Of a stretch of 41,082 nt of DNA, positions 25,166-35,344 are shown one piece after another; position 1 is the stretch's first letter, and the number at the start of each line of letters is the position of its first letter. A program made the translations under genes and the position numbers. The DNA comes from Strigomonas culicis. Its lineage: Eukaryota; Euglenozoa; Kinetoplastea; Trypanosomatida; Trypanosomatidae. The notes below the pieces were generated by a model. It searched no databases, was not told the DNA's origin, and saw only the letters and a program-made list of their open reading frames with translations. Location: NCBI GenBank assembly GCA_000482145.1, contig AUXH01000100.1:1-41082 (forward strand), read 5' to 3'.

Positions 25166-28100
25166 ATGTCATCTCTGGAGCAAGTTGCCCCTGTCCTCGA
25201 ACAGATTCTGAGCCCCCATAACGAGCTGCGCCGCGCGGCGGAGCAACAGCTATGGGAGTGGCGCCACGGCACACCCCACTTCCTCTTCCTCCTCTGCCGC
25301 CTCGCGACGCTGGAGCCGGCGGCGGCCGTCTCCGCGAGCCTCCGTCTCGTGGCGCTGTCCACGCTCAAGCAGCTGCTCTGCCCGCCCACGAGCGTCGCGG
25401 CGGCCGCGGGGGAGGCGGACGCCCTCGTGGCCACTCTCGACCCGGCGGAGCTGCTCCAGCTCCTGCAGCTGCTGCTCGCGGTGCTCACGGAGAGCAGGGC
25501 GGAGGACGAGGCGGGCGGTGCCGGCGCGGCGGACGGGCCGTCCTTTCTCACGCCCGCCTTCACGAGTCAGCTGTCCGCGACGCTGGGGCGCCTCGCGACA
25601 CTGCTGGAGCAGCGCGAAGATGCACAGCTGCGGGCAGGCGCGCCCGGCCCCGGCGCGCTGGCACAGGGGCTGGATGCGGTGCTGCAGGCCTTCTCCTTCT
25701 TCTTCCAGGACCCGTTTGCCGCTGCCCCTGCGAACGCCCCGCAGCGGCTGCGGATCGCGCTGCGCATGGTGGAGGTGTGCCGGGAGCTGTTTGCCGCAGT
25801 GCGCGCGGACTCGCTCTGGCGCGAGGAGCTGCTGACCTTTGTCCCGCCGCTCCTCCAGCTTGCCTACGTGAGCGCGGGCGATGGCCGCCCCTCCCTCCAG
25901 GAGGCGGTGTCCACGCTGCGACTGCGCGCCCGTGCGGTGGAGCTGCTCCATGACATGTACACGTGGGAGCTGGGGGAGGCGCACGAGGAGGACGTGTCGC
26001 GCAGCCGCCACCACCGCAGCAGCAGCAGCAACAGCAACAAGAACCGCCGTAGCGACATGACGGAGCTCTTTTGGTCTCAGCGCGGCGCGCTGCTCACGGA
26101 GGTGCTGACCTCCGTGACGGCGTACAGCGGCGGCAGCAGTGTGGCGGCCGCACTGGCGGTCCCGTCCGCTGCGCCGTCCGACCCCGAGGCGCTCCTCGTC
26201 TGTCGCTATCAGATGGAGCTGCAGTTCCGCTGGAGCAGCTTCGTCGTCGACGTGCTGGTGCTCAGCAAGCTCTTGAAGAAGCTGCTGCTGGAGGACCAAC
26301 GCACGCAACGCCACGACTTTGCCACGACGCTGCTCCACGTCCTGCAGGAAGAGGCGTCGCTCTACGACGCGGTGCTGATGGCAGCATCGGGGGACGAGGA
26401 CGAGGACGACACACACGGCGGCAGCGAGGCCCTGGCGCTGCCCCTCCGCGCCGAGGCGGTGGAGCAGGCGGTCGCCGCCGCGCGCGCCTTCTTCCGCCAG
26501 CTCGTCGCGAAGCGGTGGCTGTTGGTGGAGCACACCCTGCGGCTGCCCGCGGCGGCGCGCGACCCGTTTGTGCAGTACCTGTCGCAGCACCGCGACGAGG
26601 ACGACGACGGCGCGCCGGCTGCCCCCGCGGCTCCCTCGTCGTCCCCCTTTCTGGACCTGGCGCGCGTGTACTGCCTCCTGGAGGAGCGCGAGCGGCAGCA
26701 GTGGCAGACGGATGCGAACCTCTTCCTCCGACATGAGGAGGAGCGGGAGGAGGAGATTGGCTGGACGACGCGCGACGCGGTGAGCTTCCTCTTCACCCGG
26801 TGCATCCACCTCGCGGGCCCGCCCTTCCTGCGCCATACGCTCGAGCGTCTACACGCCTTTCTGTTCCAGCCGCCGCCCGCCGCCGCGGCGGCGCTCCCGC
26901 GCTACGGGAGAGAGCGGGAGGTCGGGCTCTTCCTCATGGACGCGGTGCTGCGGCAGAACGGCGACACGATGGTGCGCTGCGGCGGCACCGACTTCGCGCC
27001 GCTGATGCAGGTGCTGCTGACGCAGGACACGGCGCAGAGCGCCGACGCCGTGCTGGCCGCGCGCGCGCTGTCCGTGCTGGGCGGCATGGTGCAGTACATG
27101 CGGCGGGAGCAGCAGCACCACCAGCGGCAGCGGCCGAAGAAGCCCCAGCGCCGCTGTGCGGCCGGCGCGGAGGAGGACGCGGGGGCAGCGCAGGCGCTCG
27201 CACTGCAGGAGCTGCACCGCTCGCTCCTGCGGCAGATCTTCGCGTCGCTCGCGGCGGCGATGGAGGCCGCGGAGGGCGGCCCGGCAGCACGGCTCATCCC
27301 AGCCGCCGCCTGCAGGCTCCTGCGGGACCTGCTCCGCGCTGCATCCGGCGCCACCCTTCTGGCGTACTTCCCGCAGGGCCACCGCTGCCTCCTGCAGCTG
27401 CTCGTGTGCGCCACGGAGGGGTCCGCGGCGGGGCCGCCGCAGCCGTGGCTGCAGGACGAGCTGCTGTACCTCGTCTTCGACGTCCTCTGCGCCTACCTCC
27501 GCGCGGTGCACAAGTTCGTCTGCGGAGGCACCGGGCGCGAGCCCCTCCGCGCGGTGCTGGAGAGCCAGGTCGACCCCGCCGCGCCGGCGCTGCTCTTTGC
27601 CTGCTGGCAGCAGCACCTGGACGACCCGAGCGTGGCCGACTGCGTGCTCGACGCACTGCGCGCGGTGCTGCCCTTCCCGGCCACCCACGACGCGCTGCGC
27701 GCGCAGCTGCCTTGGTGCGAGCACCTGCTGCAGGGCGGCGGCGGGCCCGCCGAGCGCTGCCTCCTGCCGCAGGTGCTGCGCCTCCTCGCCCACCTCGTGC
27801 GCGGCGACGGCGGTGCCGGCGCCGCCCTGCGCGCAGCCGTCGCGCCCGGCGTGCTGGCCGGCGCCTGCGCCGTCATGCTCGGGGAGGAGGAGGAGGAGGG
27901 CGCGGTGCTGGCCGCCGCTGCGAGCTGCCTCACCGCGCTGCTGCGGCGCCTGCCCGCGGGCCACCCCTTGCCGCCCGTGTACCTGCCCGTCTCCGTAGTG
28001 GACCAGTGCCCCTACGGCATCGCGCCGGTGGATGGGGCGGCCGCCGGTGCGCTGCTGCCGTGCCGGCTGGCGAGCGTGCTGACGGCGCTCGTGCAGCACG

Positions 28101-29092
28101 TGCTGCGGCCGTCGCAGCCGGAGGCCGCGCTGCTGTCCATCGGCCCCTTCCTCGCGGCGCTGATGCGGCACGCGGCCGTGCTGCAGCCGGCGGAGGTCGC
28201 CGCGAGCGTGGAGGCCATCCTCGTGCGCCTGCAGGCCGCCCGCACGAGCAGCGTCGCGCAGCAGCTGCTGGCCCCGCTGGCGGTGCTGCTGCGGCAGCAC
28301 CCCGGGCCCTTCCTCGAGGTCCTCGCCGGCGGCCGCGCGGACGCGGCACGCGTGGCGCTGCTCTTTCGGCTGTGGCTCCCGCAGCTGCAGCAGACGCTCG
28401 GCACCCGCCCGGTGCTGCGGGCCTGCGATGCGCTGCTGCAGATCCTCCTCGGGTGGCCCGCCTACGCGGCGCAGCTCGGCGGCGTCACGATCCCGTGCTG
28501 GGTCTCGCGCGCGGCCGCGGCCGGCGGCGGCGGCGCGGCGAAGAACAAGAAGCAGCGGCGCAAGCAGGCCTACGAGCAGCCCGCCTTCTCCTGCAGCCCG
28601 GTGCCGCCCGGGCAGGGGCCGGCCCCCGGGGAGGGCTGCGAGCCGCTGCCGCTGCCGGTCGCCCTCTTCCTTGCGCTGGCCAAGAGCATTCTGCATGTGA
28701 TACGGCAGGCGGAGCAGGGCCTCGTAGAGCGGGAGGACAGCGAGACCGACGACGGCGAGGAGGGCGGTGCCGGCGATGGGGAGGACGAAGACGAGGAGCC
28801 GACGAGCAGCAGACCGTCCCGGCAGGGCCTCTTCCAGGAGGACGACGATGATGGAGAGGAATGGGAGGAGGAGGCGGAGGACGACGACGACGACGATGAC
28901 ACAGCCGGTGCCGAGCATGCCTCGCGGCCGCCGCGGCCCACCTCCTACATGCACGTCCTCAAGCCACAGCTGCAGCAGGTCTTCAGCGGCCTGGTGCCGC
29001 TCGTCGCGGAGCTGGGCCCTCCCACCGCGTGCTTCTTCAGTCCGGAGGAGGTGCAGCAACTCACCGCCTTTTTTGAGTTTATTCAGTCCTAA
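25166..29092 (+). CDS. importin-beta family nuclear transport receptor (importin-9-like)
   Basis: This large (1308-residue) helical protein has HEAT-type repeats throughout. The N-terminus (MSSLEQVAPVLEQILSPHNE) and the following RRAAEQQLWEW segment match the importin-beta N-terminal pattern that binds RanGTP. The body is a succession of Leu/Ala-rich helix pairs. Near the C-terminus there are two strongly acidic stretches (about residues 1195-1225 and 1235-1255), then a final helix pair containing SYMHVLKPQLQQVFSGLV. An acidic insert near the C-terminus is a feature of importin-9/Kap114-type receptors, which carry histones and ribosomal proteins; that sub-assignment is tentative. The composition is extremely GC-rich with Ala-rich expansions, which weakens family recognition. 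I use the ATG at 25166 because of the splice site at 25127. Confidence 0.78.
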   Translation: MSSLEQVAPVLEQILSPHNELRRAAEQQLWEWRHGTPHFLFLLCRLATLEPAAAVSASLRLVALSTLKQLLCPPTSVAAAAGEADALVATLDPAELLQLLQLLLAVLTESRAEDEAGGAGAADGPSFLTPAFTSQLSATLGRLATLLEQREDAQLRAGAPGPGALAQGLDAVLQAFSFFFQDPFAAAPANAPQRLRIALRMVEVCRELFAAVRADSLWREELLTFVPPLLQLAYVSAGDGRPSLQEAVSTLRLRARAVELLHDMYTWELGEAHEEDVSRSRHHRSSSSNSNKNRRSDMTELFWSQRGALLTEVLTSVTAYSGGSSVAAALAVPSAAPSDPEALLVCRYQMELQFRWSSFVVDVLVLSKLLKKLLLEDQRTQRHDFATTLLHVLQEEASLYDAVLMAASGDEDEDDTHGGSEALALPLRAEAVEQAVAAARAFFRQLVAKRWLLVEHTLRLPAAARDPFVQYLSQHRDEDDDGAPAAPAAPSSSPFLDLARVYCLLEERERQQWQTDANLFLRHEEEREEEIGWTTRDAVSFLFTRCIHLAGPPFLRHTLERLHAFLFQPPPAAAAALPRYGREREVGLFLMDAVLRQNGDTMVRCGGTDFAPLMQVLLTQDTAQSADAVLAARALSVLGGMVQYMRREQQHHQRQRPKKPQRRCAAGAEEDAGAAQALALQELHRSLLRQIFASLAAAMEAAEGGPAARLIPAAACRLLRDLLRAASGATLLAYFPQGHRCLLQLLVCATEGSAAGPPQPWLQDELLYLVFDVLCAYLRAVHKFVCGGTGREPLRAVLESQVDPAAPALLFACWQQHLDDPSVADCVLDALRAVLPFPATHDALRAQLPWCEHLLQGGGGPAERCLLPQVLRLLAHLVRGDGGAGAALRAAVAPGVLAGACAVMLGEEEEEGAVLAAAASCLTALLRRLPAGHPLPPVYLPVSVVDQCPYGIAPVDGAAAGALLPCRLASVLTALVQHVLRPSQPEAALLSIGPFLAALMRHAAVLQPAEVAASVEAILVRLQAARTSSVAQQLLAPLAVLLRQHPGPFLEVLAGGRADAARVALLFRLWLPQLQQTLGTRPVLRACDALLQILLGWPAYAAQLGGVTIPCWVSRAAAAGGGGAAKNKKQRRKQAYEQPAFSCSPVPPGQGPAPGEGCEPLPLPVALFLALAKSILHVIRQAEQGLVEREDSETDDGEEGGAGDGEDEDEEPTSSRPSRQGLFQEDDDDGEEWEEEAEDDDDDDDTAGAEHASRPPRPTSYMHVLKPQLQQVFSGLVPLVAELGPPTACFFSPEEVQQLTAFFEFIQS

Positions 29093-29407
29093 CCAGACCA
29101 TGTTGTGTTGCAGCGGTTTTTGCAGCAAGTGTGCGTGGTAATAAAATGATGTGCCGTGTCTAACACAACGCGATGCACACATCCTCACAAAAACGAGTAC
29201 ATAATATATATATATATATGTGTGTGTGTGCTTCACACAAACAAAGAAACAAAAAAGAAACTGCTATCATCGTCAGCAGCAAAGGGAACGCTAAACATTC
29301 TGTCAACACCTACATCATGTGTCTCTGCTTCCTCCTCGTAGCTTTTCTATTCTCTTCTTTTTTTTTGTAGCTCTACGTAGCCAAAAAAAAAAAAATAGAT
29401 AATACAA
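29093..29407. other. intergenic region between importin gene and coiled-coil gene
   Basis: Contains a TA/TG dinucleotide repeat (about 29204-29230) and a splice tract ending in the AG at 29369-29370, giving a 37-nt 5' UTR. No gene is seen. Confidence 0.55.
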
Positions 29408-30838
29408 ATGCAACATCCACGACGGCCAGTGCCGTCATACAAGGCAAACTTGATCAATCAAAAGAACCCTTCCAAATTCGCCGTGAAGCAACGACTCCCC
29501 ATCTCCTATGAGCCCGCAGCCATGGCAGATAACAATAGCAATAATACTCCGTACGGTGCCCCACGGGCCAGCATGGGTAACCCGCCGGACGACGACGATG
29601 CAGCGGGAGCAGCGGAGGGGTTGCCCACGGCCGCTGGGGGCCCAGTTCATATGGGCCTTGCACCCATCAGTCAGAATCAGACACCCGCGCGCGAGCAGAA
29701 GCCGGCTGCATCGCCCGCGCCGGTCCCACAAGCTAGCATCATCACCTTTGGCGCCCCTCAGGTTGAGTCCCACGTGGGAGTAAAAGGGGCGGCGGCTTCG
29801 CGCCACAGCGGTCCGTGGGTCTTCGATGCAGACGGCGGCGGCAACAAAAACCAACCGAATAATAACAACAATGCGTTTGTAATCGACGGGGCGCGCACGG
29901 GAGAGGAGGTGCTCATGAACAAGGTGCAGCCGCGCCAGGCAGCGCCGCGGCGCGTCAGCAACGCGCATGTGCCGCAGGAGGGGGGTAGCGACAACTCCCA
30001 AGCGGCGCTGCTGGCCGAGATCGACGCCCTCAAGCGCAAGCTCGCGCAGGCCAACGCGGAGCGCAAGGCGCAGGCCGACAAGATGAAGGCGTGGCGGAAG
30101 GACCTGCAGCAGCAGCAGCAGGCGTGGCTGAGCTGCGTCGAGGCGGAGCTGCTGGACCGCCGCGGCGCGGAGGTCGATGTGCTGCTGCAGCGCGAACAGG
30201 CACTGCAGCAGCTGGCGGCCGCGGCCGCCAAGGCCCTCCGCGCCGCGCTGGAGCGGATCCGCCAGGTAGAGATGCAGTACCGGCAGGAGAAGGAGAAGAG
30301 CATCAACCTGACCACGCAGCAGGCCGAGGCGCTGGACCGCGCGCGGGAAGAGTGGGAGGCGGCGCAGCGGCACCGCGAGGAGCGTGACGCGCAGCAGCGG
30401 GCGGCGTCGAGCCAGGCCAACGCCCAGTCGCAGACGCGCTGGGAGCAGGAGGTAGCGCGCCTCAAGAAGGAGCTGGCGGAGCAGCGCGCCGCGCACGACA
30501 CGCAGGTGCAGCAGATGGAGGCGGAGAAGAGCGGCACGGAGGAGGAGCTGATGCGGCAGATCAACACGGTGAAGGTGCTCGTTGACAAGCAGGCACAGGA
30601 TGCGTTTCTCGTCGCGCAGTGCCGACGCTTCGTGCACGCCATCTGCCAGCCGGGCTACAGCGTCGTCAAGGGGATCAACTTGGAGCCGGTAGAGAAGGAC
30701 CGGACGGAGCCGACCGGGTACGTGCTGGTGCCGCTGATTGTGCTGCTCCACGGCTTCACGCTGCTGCCGGAGGGGGAGCGAAAGGAGGTCGTCCAGCAGT
30801 ACGATGCCATCCAGGCCAAGATGAAAGCAGAAGAATAA
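29408..30838 (+). CDS. hypothetical coiled-coil protein
   Basis: I do not recognise this 476-residue protein. The first 190 residues are low complexity, rich in Pro, Ala, Asn, Gly and Asp, and probably disordered. Residues about 195-400 form a long Gln/Glu/Ala-rich coiled coil (blocks such as EIDALKRKLAQANAERKAQ and REEWEAAQRHREERDAQQ). The last 70 residues look globular and contain RRFVHAICQPGYSVVKGINL and GYVLVPLIVLLHGFTLLPEG, which may be the conserved part. There is no membrane anchor. The ATG at 29408 is the first after the predicted acceptor; an in-frame ATG at 29522 is possible but the intervening residues are basic and protein-like. Cytoskeletal or basal-body roles are common for such proteins but cannot be read here. 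Confidence 0.8.
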   Translation: MQHPRRPVPSYKANLINQKNPSKFAVKQRLPISYEPAAMADNNSNNTPYGAPRASMGNPPDDDDAAGAAEGLPTAAGGPVHMGLAPISQNQTPAREQKPAASPAPVPQASIITFGAPQVESHVGVKGAAASRHSGPWVFDADGGGNKNQPNNNNNAFVIDGARTGEEVLMNKVQPRQAAPRRVSNAHVPQEGGSDNSQAALLAEIDALKRKLAQANAERKAQADKMKAWRKDLQQQQQAWLSCVEAELLDRRGAEVDVLLQREQALQQLAAAAAKALRAALERIRQVEMQYRQEKEKSINLTTQQAEALDRAREEWEAAQRHREERDAQQRAASSQANAQSQTRWEQEVARLKKELAEQRAAHDTQVQQMEAEKSGTEEELMRQINTVKVLVDKQAQDAFLVAQCRRFVHAICQPGYSVVKGINLEPVEKDRTEPTGYVLVPLIVLLHGFTLLPEGERKEVVQQYDAIQAKMKAEE

Positions 30839-31221
30839 AGAATGAGAGTCGCAAACGACTTCTTTTTGCTTCTTCTCGGTGTCATCATGATTGCACCTCC
30901 CTACCTCTACAACTGTATATTTGTGTTTCTGTATCTGTAATACTTGAATTATTATATTATGTTTCTTTCGTTTTTTTTTCTTTCTTTTCCCTATGATCAT
31001 TCTTGTACAGTTCCACTCAAACGACATCGCACCCGTGCTGCAAACAGCACCGTTGCACATCCTCTCTCCTTCACAAAAGGATTCCTGTGTTTTCGCAGTG
31101 TGTGTTCCGTGTCTGTTCACCTCTTACTACTGTTTCTCTTCTCCCTCTTCGTCTTCCATCCGCAGCCTCTACTGTTTACCCCCCGTACTCCCCACCCACC
31201 CCCACCCCGCCGACCCGCGTC
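30839..31221. other. intergenic region upstream of HSP60 copy 1
   Basis: The left part is AT-rich; the right part is pyrimidine-rich. The strongest splice tract is 31121-31165. After it, a very C-rich 5' UTR leader runs to the ATG at 31222. Confidence 0.6.
31121..31165 (+). promoter_or_regulatory. predicted trans-splice acceptor of HSP60 copy 1
   Basis: A CT-rich tract ends in CGCAG, with the AG at 31164-31165, leaving a 56-nt C-rich leader. The longer in-frame ORF from 31003 lies mostly upstream of it and is not used. Confidence 0.6.
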
Positions 31222-32931
31222 ATGTTCCGCACCAGCCTCGCACGCCTCCAGGCGAAGGACATCGCCTTCGGCGACAAGGCCCGCCGCTCCATGCAGAAGG
31301 GGCTCAGCCGCGCTGTTGCGGCCGTTGCCACGACAATGGGCCCCAAGGGCCGCAACGTCATCATCGAGCAGGCATACGGCGCGCCGCGCGTCACGAAGGA
31401 CGGTGTCACGGTCGCCCGCGCCATCGACTTCGAGGATCACTACGAGAACATGGGCGCGCAGCTGCTGAAGCAGGTCTGCAACCAGACGAACGATCTCGCC
31501 GGCGACGGCACGACCACCGCGGCGGTGCTCACGGACAGCATCTTCGCGGAGGGCCTCAAGTGCCTCTCGCGCGGCACGAACCCGATCGACATGAAGCGCG
31601 GCATGGACGTCGCGGTCGCCTACGTACAGAGCAGCATCCTCAAGCAGGCCCGCGAGCTCAAGACGTCGGAGGAGGTGGTGCGCGTCGCGACCATCAGCGC
31701 CAACGGTGACGCTGATATCGGTGACATGATCGGCAAGGCGATGGAGAAGGTCGGCCGCGACGGCGTCATCACGACGAAGGACGGCAACACGACCCAGACG
31801 GAGCTCGAAATTGTGGAGGGCATGAAGATCGAGCGCGGCTACATCAGCCCCTACTTTGCCACGGACGCCAAGACGCAGAAGGCGGAGCTCGAGGACCCCT
31901 TCGTGCTCGTCCACGCGAAGAAAATTAGTTCCATCCACACGCTCCTCCCCGCGCTCAACTACGTGGTGCAGCACAGCCGCCCGCTGCTCATCATCGCGGA
32001 CGACGTCGAGAGCGAGGCGCTGACGACGCTCATTCTGAACCGCCTGCAGGGCAAGCTGAAGGTGTGCTGCGTGAAGGCGCCCGGCTTCGGCGACACGAAG
32101 GCCGGCATGCTGCAAGACATCGCCATCTTCACCGGCGCGCGCCTGCTCGGCGAGGAGGGCAGCAGCCTCGAGCTCGATGCCGAGAACTTCGACCCCAGTG
32201 TGTTTGGCACCGTCAAGAAGGCGACGGTCGGCAAGGACGAGACGGTCATCCTCAGCGGCGGCGGCGACGCTGCGGCGGTGCAGCAGCAGCTGGAGCTCCT
32301 GCGCGCGCTCGCGACGAATGAGCCTGTGCAGTACAACCGCGAGAAGCTGCAGGAGCGCCTCGCGAAGCTGAGCGGCGGCGTCGCGGTCATCAAGGTCGGC
32401 GGCGCCTCCGAGGTCGAGGTCAACGAGAAGAAGGACCGTGTCGTCGACGCCACCTGCGCGACGCGCGCGGCGGTGCAGGAGGGCATCGTGCCCGGCGGCG
32501 GCGTGGCGCTGCTGCGCGCGAGCAAGGCGCTCGATGAGCTGCTCAGCAACCCCGCGCTGTCCGCCGACCAGCGCACCGGCGTGCATATCATCCGCAACGC
32601 GATCCGCCTGCCGGCGATGATCATCGCGCGCAACGCGGGCAAGGAGGGCGCCGTCGTCGTCGAGAAGATCCTCGAGAACGCGAACGCCACCATCGGCTAC
32701 GACGCGCAGAACGACCGCTACGTGGACATGTTCGAGGCTGGTATCATCGACCCCGCGCGCGTCGTGCACGTCGCGATCAATGACGCGTCCTCCGTCGCGA
32801 GCCTCATGATGACCGCCGAGGCCGCTGTCGTGCAGGCACCCAAGGAGAAGAAGGGCGAGAAGGACTCGAACAACAAGAAGAGCAGCAACGAGGAGGAGGA
32901 GGAGGACCTCTCGGGTCTCGGCGCCTACTAA
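31222..32931 (+). CDS. HSP60: mitochondrial chaperonin HSP60 (CPN60), copy 1 with atypical tail
   Basis: Group I chaperonin of the mitochondrial matrix, which folds imported proteins with HSP10. The 569-residue protein has a short targeting-type N-terminus ([10 protein letters not shown]) and the ATP-site motif GDGTTT at 94-99. It also has the catalytic-Asp region ([11 protein letters not shown]) and the CPN60 signature around [16 protein letters not shown]. It differs from copy 2 throughout, and its C-terminus is not the usual Gly-Met tail. Instead it is a charged segment with Lys-rich then Glu-rich runs ([14 protein letters not shown]). In GroEL-type chaperonins the flexible GGM tail points into the cavity, so the change may matter for substrates or for mixed rings. 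It lies in tandem with copy 2, 724 bp upstream of it. Confidence 0.96.
   Translation: MFRTSLARLQAKDIAFGDKARRSMQKGLSRAVAAVATTMGPKGRNVIIEQAYGAPRVTKDGVTVARAIDFEDHYENMGAQLLKQVCNQTNDLAGDGTTTAAVLTDSIFAEGLKCLSRGTNPIDMKRGMDVAVAYVQSSILKQARELKTSEEVVRVATISANGDADIGDMIGKAMEKVGRDGVITTKDGNTTQTELEIVEGMKIERGYISPYFATDAKTQKAELEDPFVLVHAKKISSIHTLLPALNYVVQHSRPLLIIADDVESEALTTLILNRLQGKLKVCCVKAPGFGDTKAGMLQDIAIFTGARLLGEEGSSLELDAENFDPSVFGTVKKATVGKDETVILSGGGDAAAVQQQLELLRALATNEPVQYNREKLQERLAKLSGGVAVIKVGGASEVEVNEKKDRVVDATCATRAAVQEGIVPGGGVALLRASKALDELLSNPALSADQRTGVHIIRNAIRLPAMIIARNAGKEGAVVVEKILENANATIGYDAQNDRYVDMFEAGIIDPARVVHVAINDASSVASLMMTAEAAVVQAPKEKKGEKDSNNKKSSNEEEEEDLSGLGAY
32351..32439 (+). repeat. 89-bp identical tract shared by the HSP60 copies (with 34782-34870)
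   Basis: Compared by eye, these 89 bases are identical to 34782-34870. The tract encodes the segment around [19 protein letters not shown]. Adjacent codons differ between the copies. Confidence 0.85.
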
Positions 32932-33655
32932 GCCAGTCGCCGTTTGTGGCAGAACAAGGAGCACTAACTGCAGAAGAAGAAGAATACTAAAAAGAAAAAG
33001 AAGTAGTGAGGGTGAAAAAAAAAGAGAAGAACCAGTAGCTTTAAATGAAACAAGGAAGGAGAGTATGATTATGGCCAGCTACGTTTTTTCTCCTACCCCA
33101 CACTTTTTTTTTCTTTTCTACTTCTGTACTTTCCTTTCCTCAGCAAGCGTCTCTTCTTCTTTTTTTCTTCTTACAGATAACGTTTTTTATCATTATTCGT
33201 GTTTTTCTGTTTCTCAGATATTTATTTATTCGATTTTTACTGTTGCTAGACGATGTGGGACTGAAGCAACAGTGAGAATTATTACTGTTATCATTTCTAT
33301 TACTACACTTTTAACATCGTGGAAAAAAGAAAAGAAGTAATAAAAAGGCAAAAAAAAAACTCTCGCATTATCCCTCTCTATATATCTAACTTATTATTAT
33401 TACAGCATAATTATAATATGATTTTGTATGAATGAATATCTACCTAGAATCTTTTCTTTTCGTTTGCCCTTCGACCTCGTTCGTGTGCGGCTTGGGCGAT
33501 AGCATCCATCTGGTATACATTTAATGCGTTTCATCTATTCTCTTTTTTTCTCTCTCTCCTCCTCAGGTTTTTCACAGTTCTCTTAACGCTCTTTTCTCTC
33601 TCACTTTTTTTCTCTCCGTAAACCCTAATACTATTATTCTTATTACACCATCACG
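32932..33655. other. intergenic region between the HSP60 genes
   Basis: AT-rich spacer with A and T homopolymers and two pyrimidine tracts. The one at 33535-33566 should serve copy 2. I see no gene. It is not obviously similar to the spacer upstream of copy 1. Confidence 0.6.
33535..33566 (+). promoter_or_regulatory. predicted trans-splice acceptor of HSP60 copy 2
   Basis: A T7 and CT tract ends in CTCAG with the AG at 33565-33566, leaving an 89-nt leader before the ATG at 33656. Confidence 0.6.
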
Positions 33656-35344
33656 ATGCTCCGCAGTGTTGTGAAACTCCAGGGCAAGGACGTGCGCTTC
33701 GGCGACAAGGCCCGCCGCTCCATGCAGAAGGGCGTCACGCGCGCGGTCGCGGCCGTCGCGACGACGCTCGGCCCCAAGGGCCGCAACGTCATCATCGAGC
33801 AGGCGTACGGCGCGCCCAAGATCACGAAGGACGGTGTCACGGTCGCCAAGGCGATCGAGTTCAAGGACCCCTTTGAGAACATGGGCGCGCAGCTGGTGCG
33901 CCAGGTGTGCAACAAGACGAACGACCTCGCCGGCGACGGCACGACGACGTCCGCCGTGCTCGTGGACAGCATCTTCGCGGAGGGCCTCAAGTGCATCGCG
34001 CAGGGCACGAACCCGATCGACATGAAGCGCGGCATGGACAAGTCCGTCGACATCATCCTCAAGAGCGTGAAGGAGCAGAGCCGGCCGGTGAAGGGCTCGG
34101 AGGACATTGTGCAGGTAGCCACCATCAGCGCCAACGGCGACGCCGAGATCGGCGGGATGATCGGCAAGGCGATGGAGAAGGTCGGCCGCGACGGCGTCAT
34201 CACGTCGCAGGACGGCAAGACCATGCAGACGGAGCTCGAGATCGTCGAGGGCATGAGCATCGACCGCGGCTACATCAGCCCCTACTTCGTTACGGACGCC
34301 AAGACGCAGAAGGCGGAGCTCGAGGAGGCCCTCGTGCTCGTGAGCGCGAAGAAGATCGGCTCCATCCACTCCCTCCTCCCCGCGCTCAACCACGTCGCGC
34401 GCAGCGGCCGCCCGCTGCTCATCATCGCGGACGACGTCGAGAGCGAGGCGCTGACGACCCTCATCTTCAACAAGCTCCAGGGCAAGCTGAAGGTGTGCTG
34501 CGTGAAGGCGCCCGGCTTCGGCGACAACAAGACCGCCATGCTGCAGGACATGTCCATCTTCAGCGGCGCGCAGCTCGTCGGCGACGAGGGCACGGGCCTC
34601 GAGCTCGACGCCGAGAACTTCGACCCCAGCATCCTCGGCAGCGTCAAGAAGGTGACCGTGAACAAGGACGACACCGTGCTGCTCAACGGCGGCGGCGACG
34701 CCGCGGCCGTGAAGGAGCGCGTCGACCTCCTCCGCGAGCTCATCAAGAGCGAGACCAGTGAGTACAACAAGGACAAGCTGAAGGAGCGCCTCGCGAAGCT
34801 GAGCGGCGGCGTCGCGGTCATCAAGGTCGGCGGCGCCTCCGAGGTCGAGGTCAACGAGAAGAAGGACCGTATCGAGGATGCGCTCTGCGCGACGCGCGCG
34901 GCGGTGCAGGAGGGCATCGTCGCCGGCGGCGGCACGGCGCTGCTGCGCGCGAGCAAGGCGCTGGAGGCGCTCGAGGCCGACGCGAGCCTCACGCGCGACC
35001 AGCGCACTGGTGTGCAGATCATCCGAAACGCGATCCGCCTGCCGGCAATGAAGATCGTGTCCAACGCGGGCAAGGAGGGCGCCGTCGTCGTCGAGAAGAT
35101 CCTCGAGAACGCGAACGCGACCGTCGGCTACGACGCGCTCAACGACCGCTACGTGGACATGTTCGAGGCTGGCATCATCGACCCCGCGCGCGTCGTGCGC
35201 GTGGCGATCAGCGACGCCACCTCCGTCGCGAGCCTCATGATGACCGCCGAGGCCGCCGTCGTCGACCTCCCCAAGGAGGCGCCGGCGATGCCGATGGGCG
35301 GCGGCATGGGTGGCATGGGCGGCATGGGCGGCATGGGCTTCTAA
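33656..35344 (+). CDS. HSP60: mitochondrial chaperonin HSP60 (CPN60), copy 2, canonical
   Basis: Canonical group I chaperonin of 562 residues. The N-terminus [10 protein letters not shown] is a short mitochondrial targeting-type sequence. The ATP-site motif GDGTTT is at 93-98, the catalytic-Asp segment reads [12 protein letters not shown], and the protein ends in the classic repeated Gly-Gly-Met tail. This is likely the housekeeping HSP60. Several stretches are identical in DNA to copy 1 (for example 34782-34870 against 32351-32439) while others are clearly diverged. That suggests old duplication with patchwork conversion. GC-rich codons as in the surrounding genes. Confidence 0.98.
   Translation: MLRSVVKLQGKDVRFGDKARRSMQKGVTRAVAAVATTLGPKGRNVIIEQAYGAPKITKDGVTVAKAIEFKDPFENMGAQLVRQVCNKTNDLAGDGTTTSAVLVDSIFAEGLKCIAQGTNPIDMKRGMDKSVDIILKSVKEQSRPVKGSEDIVQVATISANGDAEIGGMIGKAMEKVGRDGVITSQDGKTMQTELEIVEGMSIDRGYISPYFVTDAKTQKAELEEALVLVSAKKIGSIHSLLPALNHVARSGRPLLIIADDVESEALTTLIFNKLQGKLKVCCVKAPGFGDNKTAMLQDMSIFSGAQLVGDEGTGLELDAENFDPSILGSVKKVTVNKDDTVLLNGGGDAAAVKERVDLLRELIKSETSEYNKDKLKERLAKLSGGVAVIKVGGASEVEVNEKKDRIEDALCATRAAVQEGIVAGGGTALLRASKALEALEADASLTRDQRTGVQIIRNAIRLPAMKIVSNAGKEGAVVVEKILENANATVGYDALNDRYVDMFEAGIIDPARVVRVAISDATSVASLMMTAEAAVVDLPKEAPAMPMGGGMGGMGGMGGMGF
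34782..34870 (+). repeat. 89-bp identical tract shared by the HSP60 copies (with 32351-32439)
   Basis: Partner of 32351-32439. Confidence 0.85.

Noticed and set aside
26800..28851. Long alternate-frame and antisense ORFs within the importin gene
   Set aside because: They are Arg/Ala/Pro-rich products of extreme GC content and overlap a better-supported frame with HEAT-like helices.
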